A DNA stretch of 64,000 bases from Geomonas silvestris (GTDB taxonomy: Bacteria > Desulfobacterota > Desulfuromonadia > Geobacterales > Geobacteraceae): positions 62,001 to 126,000 of the forward strand of contig NZ_BLXX01000010.1 in the NCBI RefSeq assembly GCF_014193515.1. Reading direction: 5' to 3'. The notes below the pieces were generated by a model. It saw only the letters and a program-made list of their open reading frames with translations, ran no database searches and was not told where the DNA came from. This document shows positions 8,152-16,927 of the stretch, piece by piece. A program made the position numbers and the translations under genes. The number at the start of each line of letters is the position of its first letter. The first letter of the stretch is position 1.

Positions 8152-9312
8152 ATGAACAGGCGCCGCTGGCTTTTGAAGATGATGTTTCAGGCCCTGGCCC
8201 ACCGCAGCGGGAGGACCACGCTGCTTCTGGCGGTGCTCGCCATGGCGTCGAGCCTCGCGACCGCGCTCTGGATCGTTTCGCTCTCCATGGAGCGCCGCAT
8301 CGCCGAAGAGGTGCGCAAGTACGGCGCGAACCTCGTGGTGGTGCCCGAGGCCGCGCGCCTCGACGTTGGGAGCGGCGGGCTCAACTTCGGCAGCATCGCC
8401 GAGCCGAGCTACCTGGCGCAGGCCGAGGTGGAGCGGGCGCTGACCACGAGCGGCATCAAGGCGGAGCGCTCCCTGCACCTGCGCGGCGCACTGCGCCTGA
8501 AAAACGCCGACCTTCCCGCCGAGGGTGTCGACTTCGCCGAGATCCGCCGGCTGTTCCCCTGGTGGCAGGTGCGCGGGGCCTGGCCCGCCGCGGGCGAGGC
8601 CGTCCTCGGGGTGGACTTGGCGGCCCGCCTGAAGCTCAAGCCCGGCGACCGGATCGAGGTGTCGGGGAGCACCGGGCCTCTTGCCTTGCGCGTCTCGGGG
8701 ACCGTCTCCACCGGTGGCGAGGAGGACGGGCTGCTCTTTCTGGCGCTCCCCGAGCTGCAGCAGGCGCTCGCGCTTGGCGGAGAGCTCTCCCAGGTGCGCC
8801 TCATGGTCACCGCGAGCGGCGACAGCCTGAAGGGCGCTGCCCAGGCCCTGCAGCGCCAGCTGCCGAAGGCCAAGGTGAACGAGGTGCGCCAGACCGCCCA
8901 CACTTCCGAGGGGCTTTTGGCCAAGGTCAAGCTGCTCATGCTGCTGGTAACCGGGGTGGTGCTCATCTCGGCCGGCAGCTCGGTCACCGGCACCATGAGC
9001 ACCACGGTCCTTGAGCGGAGCAAGGAGATCGGCCTCATGAAGGCGATCGGCGGGACCCGGCTGGAGGTGCTGCTCATCTTCTGCGCCGAGGCGGCCCTGC
9101 TTGGGTGCGCCGGCGGGATAGCCGGCTACCTTCTGGGGAGCGGCATCGCCCATTTCATTACCCGTACGGTTTTTGCGGCCTCGGCTGAGTTCATCCCCTG
9201 GATGGCGGGGGTCTCCCTCGCCGTGAGCCTCTTTTGGGCCCTCTTGGGGAGCGTCGGCCCCATGGTTTCGGTGTTCAAGCTCGACCCGGTGCGCAGCCTG
9301 CGCGGAGAGTGA
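8152..9312 (+). CDS. Second FtsX/MacB-type ABC transporter permease
   Basis: 386 residues. The ATG at 8152 starts one base after the stop of the first permease, so the two are translationally coupled. It has the same fold: an N-terminal membrane helix (about residues 20-42), an extracytoplasmic domain, and three C-terminal helices with the coupling loop ERSKEIGLMKAIGG. It is clearly a divergent paralogue of its neighbour, and together they should form the heterodimeric membrane part of the transporter. About 150 bases separate it from the ATPase gene, unusually long for this operon. Substrate unknown. Confidence 0.88.
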   Translation: MNRRRWLLKMMFQALAHRSGRTTLLLAVLAMASSLATALWIVSLSMERRIAEEVRKYGANLVVVPEAARLDVGSGGLNFGSIAEPSYLAQAEVERALTTSGIKAERSLHLRGALRLKNADLPAEGVDFAEIRRLFPWWQVRGAWPAAGEAVLGVDLAARLKLKPGDRIEVSGSTGPLALRVSGTVSTGGEEDGLLFLALPELQQALALGGELSQVRLMVTASGDSLKGAAQALQRQLPKAKVNEVRQTAHTSEGLLAKVKLLMLLVTGVVLISAGSSVTGTMSTTVLERSKEIGLMKAIGGTRLEVLLIFCAEAALLGCAGGIAGYLLGSGIAHFITRTVFAASAEFIPWMAGVSLAVSLFWALLGSVGPMVSVFKLDPVRSLRGE

Positions 9313-9460
9313 CGGCCGACGCAGCGTGCAACGCGCCGCTGCAGATCGAACCGTTCATCTTGAGCAGGCCCGGACCAAAGCTGTTTTCTCCACGTCTTTA
9401 AGCATCTCTTTTGTGTTCTTTTGTGCCTTTTTGCGGCAATAGACGAAAGGTTTTCTCCAC

Positions 9461-10135
9461 ATGTCACAAACGACAATTAAGACGAGCGGCCTCACCAGGA
9501 GCTACGGCGACATCTGCGCCTTGAAGCCGATCGATCTCAGCGTTCCGGAAGGTGAGTGGCTCTCGGTCATGGGGCACTCGGGCTCCGGCAAGAGTACCCT
9601 GATGAACCTGGTGGGGGGACTGGACCGCCCCAGCGCCGGGTCGCTCCACGTGGGGGGGCAGGATCTCTCCAGCCTGAGCGAGGACGGCCTGGCCCGGTTC
9701 CGCCGCGAATACGTGGGGATCATCTTCCAGCAGCACCACCTGGTCCCCTACCTCTCGGCCCTTGAAAACGTCATGCTCTCCCAGTACTTCCACAGCGTCC
9801 CGGACGAGGCGGAGGCCCGGCACGCCCTGGAGCGCGTGGGGCTCGGGCACCGGCTGCAGAACCGTCCCGGCGAGCTGTCGGGGGGAGAGCAGCAGCGCGT
9901 CTGCATCGCGCGGGCCATCATCAACAGCCCGAAGCTCCTCTTGGGTGACGAGCCTACCGGCAACCTGGACCACAAGAGCACCCTCATGGTCATGGAACTC
10001 TTGAAGGAGCTGCGCGCCGAGGAGCGCTTCACGGTCGTCATGGTGACCCACAACGAAGAGGTCGCCGCCTGGGGGGACCGCACCATCTACCTCGCCGACG
10101 GGGTGCTGGTGCGCGAAGAGAGGACCCGTCCCTGA
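9461..10135 (+). CDS. LolD/MacB-type ABC transporter ATP-binding protein
   Basis: 224 residues, a complete nucleotide-binding domain: Walker A GHSGSGKST (~38-46), Q-loop IIFQQHH, signature LSGGEQQR, Walker B LLLGDEPTGNLD and switch histidine in VTHN. Size and motifs match the LolD/FtsE/MacB group that works mechanically with FtsX-fold permeases rather than moving solute through a channel. It would energise the two permeases upstream. Its stop overlaps the ATG of the DUF2318 gene by one base, indicating coupled translation. Confidence 0.93.
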   Translation: MSQTTIKTSGLTRSYGDICALKPIDLSVPEGEWLSVMGHSGSGKSTLMNLVGGLDRPSAGSLHVGGQDLSSLSEDGLARFRREYVGIIFQQHHLVPYLSALENVMLSQYFHSVPDEAEARHALERVGLGHRLQNRPGELSGGEQQRVCIARAIINSPKLLLGDEPTGNLDHKSTLMVMELLKELRAEERFTVVMVTHNEEVAAWGDRTIYLADGVLVREERTRP

Positions 10136-11466
10136 TGACCGCACTCAAGCTGGTACCGCATCTGGTCGCCTTCTTCGGCATGGCGACGGTCGCCCTCCGG
10201 GGCGCGACGCGGCGCGGCATGCTTGCCGGGGCGGCCCTGGCGGGCTTTCTGGGGGGAGCGGGGCTCGCCGCCACCCTGACCGGCAGCGTTCCCGGCGAGT
10301 TCACCTACAGCCTTTTGCGCGCCCTGTTGGCGCTTCCGTTCCTCCTGCTCTGCGCCGTGAGCTTCGCCGCGCTCTACCTGAGCGTGGGGGGGAAACTCCC
10401 CCTGGCGAGGCTCGAGCGGGTCGCCGGCTGGCCGCTCACCCGGACCCTGGGGCTTCTCGTGGCCTCGGCCGGGGCAGGCGCGGTGGCCGGGACCCGGCTG
10501 GGGGGGGCGCTCCCCTTGTGGGGGTGGGGAGCCCTCGCGGCCGCGGCGGCCTGTCTGGCGCTCGCGGCACTGCTTCTGGAGTCGCGGCTCCCCGCGACGC
10601 TTACCACCTCTCGCGCCGGGTTCATCGCGCTTACCGTCGCCCTCTTGCTCTTCAGCGCCTCCTGGTCCACCCGGCTCGACCTGTTCGCGCCCCTCACCAT
10701 GAAGGTGATGAAGTTCACCCACGACTTCGTGCACCAGTTCTTCGAGTCGATGCTGATCCCGGACCACCTGTTCATCCACAGCTACCTGTGGGGGTACATC
10801 GGCCTGCTCTTCGGCAAGGAGGTCGGCTTCTGGGGGGGGCTGGTGATCTGGTTCACCCCGGTCGTCATGGTGCTCCTGGCGATCCGGCTGGAAAGGCTCC
10901 CCTCGGTGGGGCACCTGCGCCAGGGGGCGCAGCGGCGCCGGATGCTCGCCGAGGCGATCAGGGCGCGCCGGCTCAGGCTGGTTTTGCCCGGGATCGCCGT
11001 CCTGCTCCTGGCGTACGCCGTGTACCGCAGCCTCTACCCGAGCGTCGAGTACTGGGACCCCAAGCCGGTCCCGGTCACCGCGAACGCCGGTGGGGAGATC
11101 TTCCTGCCGCGCAAGGGGGAGATCGACCTCATGGACGGCAAGCTGCACAAGTTCCTGTACCAGCAAGGGGGGAAGACGGCGCGCTTCTTCGTGCTGCTCG
11201 CCCCCTCGGGGAAGCTCACCGTCGACCTGGACGCCTGCGCCATCTGCAAGCCGGACGGTTACGGGCAGGCGGAGGGGACCGTCCTTTGCTACTACTGCAA
11301 GACGCTCATCCCGCTGGAGACGGTGGGGAAACCCGGCGGCTGCAATCCGGTCCCGGTCGAGTTCACCGAGAAGGATGACGGCATCCACCTAAACGGGGTC
11401 ACCCTGATCAACACCTGGAGCGGGACCGTGCAGTCGACGACGCGCACAATGGAGAAGGGGAAATGA
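10135..11466 (+). CDS. DUF2318 membrane Fe-S-type protein of iron-handling module
   Basis: 443 residues. The first ~310 residues hold about eight hydrophobic helices; the C-terminal ~130 residues are an exposed DUF2318 domain with the expected cysteines: CAIC (C368, C371), CYYC (C385, C388) and GGCNP (C403). DUF2318 proteins are annotated as Fe-S-containing membrane proteins in the FetMP/P19-FTR1 ferrous-iron clusters, where they are thought to supply redox power. Here the companions FTR1 and P19 are absent from the window. It overlaps both neighbours by 1-4 bases, inside one operon. The cofactor is inferred from the cysteines. Confidence 0.88.
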   Translation: MTALKLVPHLVAFFGMATVALRGATRRGMLAGAALAGFLGGAGLAATLTGSVPGEFTYSLLRALLALPFLLLCAVSFAALYLSVGGKLPLARLERVAGWPLTRTLGLLVASAGAGAVAGTRLGGALPLWGWGALAAAAACLALAALLLESRLPATLTTSRAGFIALTVALLLFSASWSTRLDLFAPLTMKVMKFTHDFVHQFFESMLIPDHLFIHSYLWGYIGLLFGKEVGFWGGLVIWFTPVVMVLLAIRLERLPSVGHLRQGAQRRRMLAEAIRARRLRLVLPGIAVLLLAYAVYRSLYPSVEYWDPKPVPVTANAGGEIFLPRKGEIDLMDGKLHKFLYQQGGKTARFFVLLAPSGKLTVDLDACAICKPDGYGQAEGTVLCYYCKTLIPLETVGKPGGCNPVPVEFTEKDDGIHLNGVTLINTWSGTVQSTTRTMEKGK

Positions 11467-12719
11467 CCAAGCTGCCCGCTCGCCTGTGGCGCCTGCTCTC
11501 CTCGGGCGCCCTCACCCCCGCGGTGATCGCCATCTTCCTGCTCGTCTACGCGGCCATCGCCTTCTTAACCGACGAGGCGCTCATCGTGCTGATGCAGCTG
11601 GTGCGCGGCAACCTGCTGCTCTGCGCGCTCCTCGCCCTGATCCCGGTGAACAGCGCCTGCTGTCTTATCGCCGAAACGCGCGCCTTCATCCACCGGCGCC
11701 GCCTGCTGGCCGGTGCGGACCTGCCGGTCCTGCCGGGGCTCTTCGACGAGGAGGTCGCGGTGGGGGAGGGGGCGGCACCCGCCCAGGGTACGCTTTCCCG
11801 CATCAAGGGGAACCTGGAGGCGGAGGGGTACCGGACCCGGCTGGGGGAGCGCGACGCGGCTGCCTGGCGCGGCCTGAACTCCTTCCCGGCCCGCTTTCTG
11901 TACCTCGTCGGGGTCTTCTGCCTCTTCGCCGGGATACTGGTCAGCCTGACCACCCGGACCTCGCTGCGCGGCGCGGTCGCCGAGGGCGAGCCGCTGCCGG
12001 GCCCGGGGGGCGAGGGGCAGGCGGTCTCCCGGATCACCTACGCCAAGGTCGACGGCCTCATCCTCTCCAAGCGCCTGATCATCGAGAACAGCGACTCCCG
12101 CTCAGGGCGCAAGGAGGAGTTCGGCATCTACCCGCCGGCCCGCTACCAGGGGGCATTCGTCTATCCCCGCTACCTCGGCGTGGGTGTCGCCTTCCACTTC
12201 GCCGCGCCCGAGCTCCCCGCCGGATTCCAGCAGCAGGCCCCCTTGGCCATCTACCCCCCGGGGAAGGCGGCCGAGGTTCCCGTCCAGGATACCGGTTACC
12301 GCCTGCGCTTCAGCCTGCAGGCGCCGGCCGACGGGAGCGATCCCTACATTACCGGGAAGATGGCCCTCAACTTCAAGATCCTGCAGGGCTCCAGCGAGGT
12401 CGCCTCCGGCACCCTCCCCGCGGGGGCCGAGTTCGTCCGCGACGGCTACCGGCTCGCGATCCAGGACACCCGGCGCGTGGTCATCACCGACCTGATCAGG
12501 GACAACGGCGTGATCCCCATCTGGTTTGCCGGCGTGATCTTCGCACTCGCCTTCTGCTACTGGCTGGCGGTCCGCCTGGTAAGCCCCCGACGGGAGCTCA
12601 TCTTCACCTGGCAGAGCGCTCCCGCCGTCGCCCTGTCCCGTGCCGAAGGGCGCAGCCGCCGCCACAACGAGCAGTTCCACGAGGCGCTGGATCGCATCGC
12701 GGGGGACTCCGGCTGCTAG
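11463..12719 (+). CDS. Divergent ResB-like cytochrome c assembly protein (first of three)
   Basis: 418 residues, with its ATG overlapping the DUF2318 stop (ATGA). The topology matches ResB/Ccs1: two N-terminal membrane helices (~16-68), a third near 140-160, a large extracytoplasmic beta-rich domain (~170-350) and a final helix (~355-380). Sequence identity to canonical ResB looks low, and no heme-ligand histidine can be assigned with confidence. ResB with CcsA forms the system II heme-lyase. Its position directly after the DUF2318 gene suggests the operon couples metal transport to a redox or heme step. Confidence 0.65.
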   Translation: MTKLPARLWRLLSSGALTPAVIAIFLLVYAAIAFLTDEALIVLMQLVRGNLLLCALLALIPVNSACCLIAETRAFIHRRRLLAGADLPVLPGLFDEEVAVGEGAAPAQGTLSRIKGNLEAEGYRTRLGERDAAAWRGLNSFPARFLYLVGVFCLFAGILVSLTTRTSLRGAVAEGEPLPGPGGEGQAVSRITYAKVDGLILSKRLIIENSDSRSGRKEEFGIYPPARYQGAFVYPRYLGVGVAFHFAAPELPAGFQQQAPLAIYPPGKAAEVPVQDTGYRLRFSLQAPADGSDPYITGKMALNFKILQGSSEVASGTLPAGAEFVRDGYRLAIQDTRRVVITDLIRDNGVIPIWFAGVIFALAFCYWLAVRLVSPRRELIFTWQSAPAVALSRAEGRSRRHNEQFHEALDRIAGDSGC

Positions 12720-12787
12720 AGCCGTCTGCCACCATCTTAATACCGACCGGGACTTGGCCCTCAGGGTCCCGAGAAACAGGAGACATC

Positions 12788-13291
12788 ATGAAAATTACCC
12801 GTTCACGCAGCGTCCTCGCCCTCGTCTTGCTGGTTGCCTTGGCTGGTTGCAGCAAAAAAGAAAACGCCCAGGCTCCGGCCCCCTCCGCTCCCCAGCCCCA
12901 GGCTGCCGGAGCTGCCCCGCAGGCGACCGCCGCCACTCCGGAGCAGCGGGACGAGGCGGAGGCCGGGGTGGTGCGCGACCGCGTGCTGGCCCAGGTCAAA
13001 CAGGCGCAGTTCGCCGAGATCTACCGCCAGGCCTCGGCGGGGTTCCGGGAAGTCGGCGCCGAACAGCGCTTCGTGGACCTCTGGCGCCGCCAGGTCGAGG
13101 AGACCGGGGCCTTCAAGGACGCCAAGCTCCTCGAGCACAGCGTGCGCCCCCAGGACAAGTTCCAGGTTTTCATCTACGCGGTTGAGTACGAAAAGAAACC
13201 CAAACAGCTCCGCCTGGTGATCGGCCGCTCCAAGAAGGGGGCCTTCGAGCTGACCGGGATCAACCAGACCGAGCTGAAACAGAAAGGGTAG
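12788..13291 (+). CDS. Lipoprotein, DUF3887/DUF4019-like
   Basis: 167 residues from the ATG at 12788, preceded by an AGGAGA site. The N-terminus is a lipoprotein signal with lipobox LAGC (Cys ~21), followed by an Ala/Pro/Gln-rich linker (~25-50) and a compact alpha+beta domain. The domain pattern (helix with an FxxIYRQAS-type segment, then strands ending in FELTGIN) resembles the small NTF2-like DUF3887/DUF4019 domains; that assignment is tentative. It lies between ResB-like genes and is probably anchored in the outer or inner membrane. Confidence 0.7.
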   Translation: MKITRSRSVLALVLLVALAGCSKKENAQAPAPSAPQPQAAGAAPQATAATPEQRDEAEAGVVRDRVLAQVKQAQFAEIYRQASAGFREVGAEQRFVDLWRRQVEETGAFKDAKLLEHSVRPQDKFQVFIYAVEYEKKPKQLRLVIGRSKKGAFELTGINQTELKQKG

Positions 13292-13463
13292 CTTCAGGAA
13301 CTTTTCCTAAAGTTCGGCGGCAACCGCGCCGAAACGTATCCGATACGCCCCGCCTGAACCTGCCGCTCGCGCCGCAGAACAACACCGGCGCGAGCGGGAG
13401 CCCGGTGCGGCATGCCGGCGTGTCACCACGTTTGTGATCCCAGATAAGGAAGTACTCCAGCGC

Positions 13464-14636
13464 ATGAACAAGGGAGCAACGCTCAAAAGATGGGTCCTGG
13501 TCTCACCCTGGTCCCTGGCCATTTTTCTGTTCATCCCGCTTCTGGCAGTCCTGAAGGTTGCCTGGCATCTTCCCCTGCCGCTGCCCGGGGTCAAGACCCC
13601 GCTGCTGGTCAACAACATCAGCTTCGCCGTGGTCGCCGCCCTGAGGCTTGGCTACTACCTGCTGCGGCTTCCCAGCGGGATCCGTTACGGCGCGGCAGGT
13701 GTCCCCGGTTACACCCTGGATGCGGCGGGCGCCCCGGATGAGGTGCGCGAGCGCCTGAAGGCCGGCGGGTTCCGGTTCTGCGCGGACGGCAGCTACGGCG
13801 AAAAGCCGGACCGCGGCTACTGGGGGACGGTCTTGGTTTACGGCGGGCTCCTGCTCACGCTTGCGACCGGGGCCTTCGACAACCTCTACCAGTTCTCCGG
13901 CACCCTTCTGGACGGCCAGGGGCGCGCCACCGATCTGAACAAGGCGGAGTCCTACCGGGACCTGCTCACCGGGCCGCTCTCCGGCACGCCGAGCCAGCTC
14001 CCCCAGCTGAAGATCCTGCGTCAGATCAACCCCAACCAGTCCTACCCGCGCGGGGCGACCGAGGTTGCCTTCCTGTTTCCCGACGGCGCGGCCAAGAAGA
14101 CCATCCTCAAGTGCCCGGATCCCTTCCCGCTGGGCGTCTTCGACATCTACATGTCCAAGATGGTGTACGAGCCGAAGCTTCTGGTCACCATCGACAAGGT
14201 GAACCAGGTCTTCTCCGGCTCGGTGCTCCTCGACCCGCTGGTCACCCCGGAGCGCGGCTACAGCTTCTACGGCGCCTTCGTCAACAACAACCTGGACGGC
14301 GAGGTCTTCTACCAGCCCGAGAAGAGCCGGCTCAGGTTCACCCTGCGCCAGGGCTCGCTGCTTTTGGTCGACAAGGAACTGGTCTTCCAGGGGGACCGGA
14401 TGCAGAGTTCCGGCAACATCGATTTCGTCGTGGAGCGCATGGGGGTCTGGTCGGAACTGCACGTGGTGCGCCGCCGCCATATCGCCCTGCTCGTCGCAGG
14501 TGCGGCGCTCGCCCTTTTGGGTGTCATCCTGCGGCTGGTCTTCGGGCGGCAGCGGGTCTGGCTGGAAAACGTCTACGGCAACTGCCGGGTCGGCGCCGCG
14601 GGCGCTGCCGCAAAAGAGATCCTGGAAAAGGCCTGA
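13464..14636 (+). CDS. ResB-like cytochrome c assembly protein (second)
   Basis: 390 residues from the ATG at 13464, with AAGGA about a dozen bases upstream; a GTG thirty bases earlier in frame lacks a site. Two membrane helices lie in the first ~70 residues, a third at ~115-135, an extracytoplasmic domain follows, and a last helix lies at ~335-358 with a short cytoplasmic tail. This is the ResB topology. The CcsA gene follows 52 bases downstream and a more canonical ResB after that, so this may be an accessory or specialised subunit. Heme ligands are not assignable by eye. Confidence 0.72.
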   Translation: MNKGATLKRWVLVSPWSLAIFLFIPLLAVLKVAWHLPLPLPGVKTPLLVNNISFAVVAALRLGYYLLRLPSGIRYGAAGVPGYTLDAAGAPDEVRERLKAGGFRFCADGSYGEKPDRGYWGTVLVYGGLLLTLATGAFDNLYQFSGTLLDGQGRATDLNKAESYRDLLTGPLSGTPSQLPQLKILRQINPNQSYPRGATEVAFLFPDGAAKKTILKCPDPFPLGVFDIYMSKMVYEPKLLVTIDKVNQVFSGSVLLDPLVTPERGYSFYGAFVNNNLDGEVFYQPEKSRLRFTLRQGSLLLVDKELVFQGDRMQSSGNIDFVVERMGVWSELHVVRRRHIALLVAGAALALLGVILRLVFGRQRVWLENVYGNCRVGAAGAAAKEILEKA

Positions 14637-14688
14637 GCCTTCGGGCTGGCTCCGGGCTTTCCGATTACACGATAAACGAGGCGTAAGA

Positions 14689-15525
14689 ATGGCATATTGG
14701 GAAATGATCTTTTACTGGGTGGCACTCATCGTGTACTCCCTCTCCTGCGGCGGGTTTCTCTACTCCTTCATCTTCAAGAACCCGAAGGTGATGCCCAGGA
14801 TGTTCGCCCTGCTCGCGGTGGGGGCTCTCGCCCATACCGTGGCGATAGGGGCGCGCTTCCAGGCGACGGGGCACCTCCCCTGGTCCGGGCACTACGAGTA
14901 CGCGCTGATGGGGGGCTGGTTCATCATCTGCGGCACGCTCTGGGTCGGCTGGCGCAACAAGCAGCTGCAGGGGCTCGCCGTGGCGACCCTCCCGCTGGTC
15001 ATCATCATGATGGGGTACGGCTACATGCAGAACCCGGGGCTCACCCCCAAGGCTGCGAGCCTCAAGACCATCTGGCTCTACATCCACGTCTACTTCGCCT
15101 GGCTCGCCTTCGGCGCCTACTCGCTCGCCATGGCCGCCGGGGTGCTCTACCTCAAGAAGAAAAAGAACTCCCTGCAGCCGGTCCCCAACCCGAGCTACGA
15201 CCGGTTCCCCTCCCTCGAGCACCTGGACGAGCTCATCTTCCGCTACGTCGTCTTCGGCTTCATCACCGACACCATCATGATGGCCGCCGGCTCGCTGTGG
15301 GCCAAGGACCTGTGGGGCGGCTACTGGAACTGGGATCCCGTCGAGACCTGGTCGCTCATCTCCTGGCTCACCTACGGCATCACCATCCACCTGCGGGTGA
15401 CCTTCGGCTGGAAGGAGAACCGCCTCGCCTGGCTCGTCATCTGCGCCCTGAGTACCGTTATCATCTGCTTCTTCGGGGTGAACCTGGTGGTCAACACCAG
15501 TCTGCACATGTTCCAGGTAAGGTAG
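14689..15525 (+). CDS. ccsA: CcsA-family cytochrome c assembly protein (heme handling)
   Basis: 278 residues, about eight membrane helices. The tryptophan-rich WWD heme-binding motif WGGYWNWDPVETWS starts at W209, and candidate axial histidines are in LAHT (H49), YIHVYFAW and IHLRVT. CcsA (also called CcsB or ResC) moves heme outward and, with ResB, ligates it to apocytochrome CXXCH. The ResB-like gene starts 9 bases downstream. A close paralogue is encoded at 20806, sharing the LPWSG-YEYALMGGWFI and YDRFPSLE-LDELIFRY blocks. Confidence 0.93.
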   Translation: MAYWEMIFYWVALIVYSLSCGGFLYSFIFKNPKVMPRMFALLAVGALAHTVAIGARFQATGHLPWSGHYEYALMGGWFIICGTLWVGWRNKQLQGLAVATLPLVIIMMGYGYMQNPGLTPKAASLKTIWLYIHVYFAWLAFGAYSLAMAAGVLYLKKKKNSLQPVPNPSYDRFPSLEHLDELIFRYVVFGFITDTIMMAAGSLWAKDLWGGYWNWDPVETWSLISWLTYGITIHLRVTFGWKENRLAWLVICALSTVIICFFGVNLVVNTSLHMFQVR

Positions 15526-15534
15526 CCGGCGCCG

Positions 15535-16896
15535 ATGTTCGAGAAGACACTCAAATACCTGCGCTCCCTGCGCTTTACCATCGTCCTGATCGCCCTGCTC
15601 GGCGCCATACTGGCGATCGGGCTCTGGGTGCCCCAGCAAAGCCTTTTGAAGGACATCTACTTCGACTGGAAGGCCCAGTCGCCGCGGCTCGTCGCCTTCC
15701 TGGACTTCTTCCAGCTGACCAGCGTCTACACCTCCTGGCTGACGGTGACCCTCTGGGCGCTCTTCTTTTTGAACCTGACCCTGGTGATGTGGCAGCGCAT
15801 CCCGCTCATCCTGAAGCGCATCGAGATGCCGGCCAGCCGCATCGTCGATCCCGAGACCGGCGGCGGCTTCGTGTTCCGCGCGGCCTACGCGGTGCCTGAG
15901 GGGACCGATGGGTCCAGTATGGTGACTGCCCTCGAGAAACGCGGCTTCGCCATGGTCAGTAACGACTCCGGGTTCTACGCGGTGAAAAACCGGCTTTCCC
16001 CCATCGCCTCCGCGCTCTTCCACCTGAGCTTCTTCCTGATCCTGCTGGGTGGGCTGGTCAGCTTCTACACCGAGTTTATCGGGTTCGTGGATCTCGCCGT
16101 CGGGGAGCCGTTCGGGGGGACCCTGGCCCAGTACAACGCCAGGCCGACCCCGAAGCTCCCCAAGGTCGGGAGCCTTCCCGAGGTCGCCTTCACCGTCACG
16201 AGCGTCGAGCCCCACGTGGTGCGCAACACCCCGACCGGGATCACCGTGAAGGTGAAAGAAAAAACGGGCGCCGAGCACGTCGTCGACATCAACAAGCCCC
16301 TGAATACCGCGCACTCCTCGTTCGTCTTCAAGCACCTGGGGGTGGCCCCGCTGTTCGTCCTGAAGGACCCTGCCGGGCGCGAGGTTGGGGGTAACTACTT
16401 CAAGCTCGACGTGGTAGGCGGCAAGACCGATACCTTCCGCCTGGGGGACCTGATTTTCACGGCCCGCTACTACCCGGACTACGAGTTCAAGGACGGCAAG
16501 CACCGCACCAAGAGCCAGGAGTTCAACAACCCGACCTTCTTCCTGGTCGCCGAGCGGGACGGGAAGAAAGTCGCCGAGGGGACGGTTCCGGTCCTCGGGG
16601 GGCTGAACCTGGCAGGCGGCTACCGGATCGAGATGAAGGAGTGCCCCTTCTGGGTCCGCTTCTACGTGATCAAGCAGCGCGGCCTTTCCCTGGTCTACCT
16701 CGGCTTCGCCATCGCCTCCATCGCGGTCATCTGGCGCCTGATGTTCTACCGGCGCGAACTGGTCGGGGCCTTCCGCGAGAAGGACGGCCGGCGCTGCCTG
16801 GTGGTGGCGGGAAAATCCGAGTACTACAAGAAACTGGCCGAAGACGAATTTGCCAGGATGTGCGGGGAGCTGTTCGGTCCCCCCCTGGCCGGCTAG
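15535..16896 (+). CDS. resB: ResB-family cytochrome c assembly protein (third, canonical)
   Basis: 453 residues. It begins with the typical ResB opening (FEKTLKYLRSLRFTIVLIALLGAILAIG), has helices near 15-35, 60-85 and 155-180, a large extracytoplasmic domain and a C-terminal helix (~383-405), and an approximately 45-residue cytoplasmic tail. ResB holds apocytochrome and partners CcsA, whose gene ends nine bases upstream. Of the three ResB-like proteins in the cluster this is the closest to the family norm in length and start. Confidence 0.9.
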   Translation: MFEKTLKYLRSLRFTIVLIALLGAILAIGLWVPQQSLLKDIYFDWKAQSPRLVAFLDFFQLTSVYTSWLTVTLWALFFLNLTLVMWQRIPLILKRIEMPASRIVDPETGGGFVFRAAYAVPEGTDGSSMVTALEKRGFAMVSNDSGFYAVKNRLSPIASALFHLSFFLILLGGLVSFYTEFIGFVDLAVGEPFGGTLAQYNARPTPKLPKVGSLPEVAFTVTSVEPHVVRNTPTGITVKVKEKTGAEHVVDINKPLNTAHSSFVFKHLGVAPLFVLKDPAGREVGGNYFKLDVVGGKTDTFRLGDLIFTARYYPDYEFKDGKHRTKSQEFNNPTFFLVAERDGKKVAEGTVPVLGGLNLAGGYRIEMKECPFWVRFYVIKQRGLSLVYLGFAIASIAVIWRLMFYRRELVGAFREKDGRRCLVVAGKSEYYKKLAEDEFARMCGELFGPPLAG

Positions 16897-16927
16897 CGAA
16901 TTTTGATCCTGTTAAAACGGAGATGAC

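Noticed and set aside
11486-12787. Long plus-strand frame extending the lipoprotein upstream
   Set aside because: It overlaps the ResB-like gene in another frame; the lipoprotein has its own ATG at 12788 with ribosome site and lipobox.
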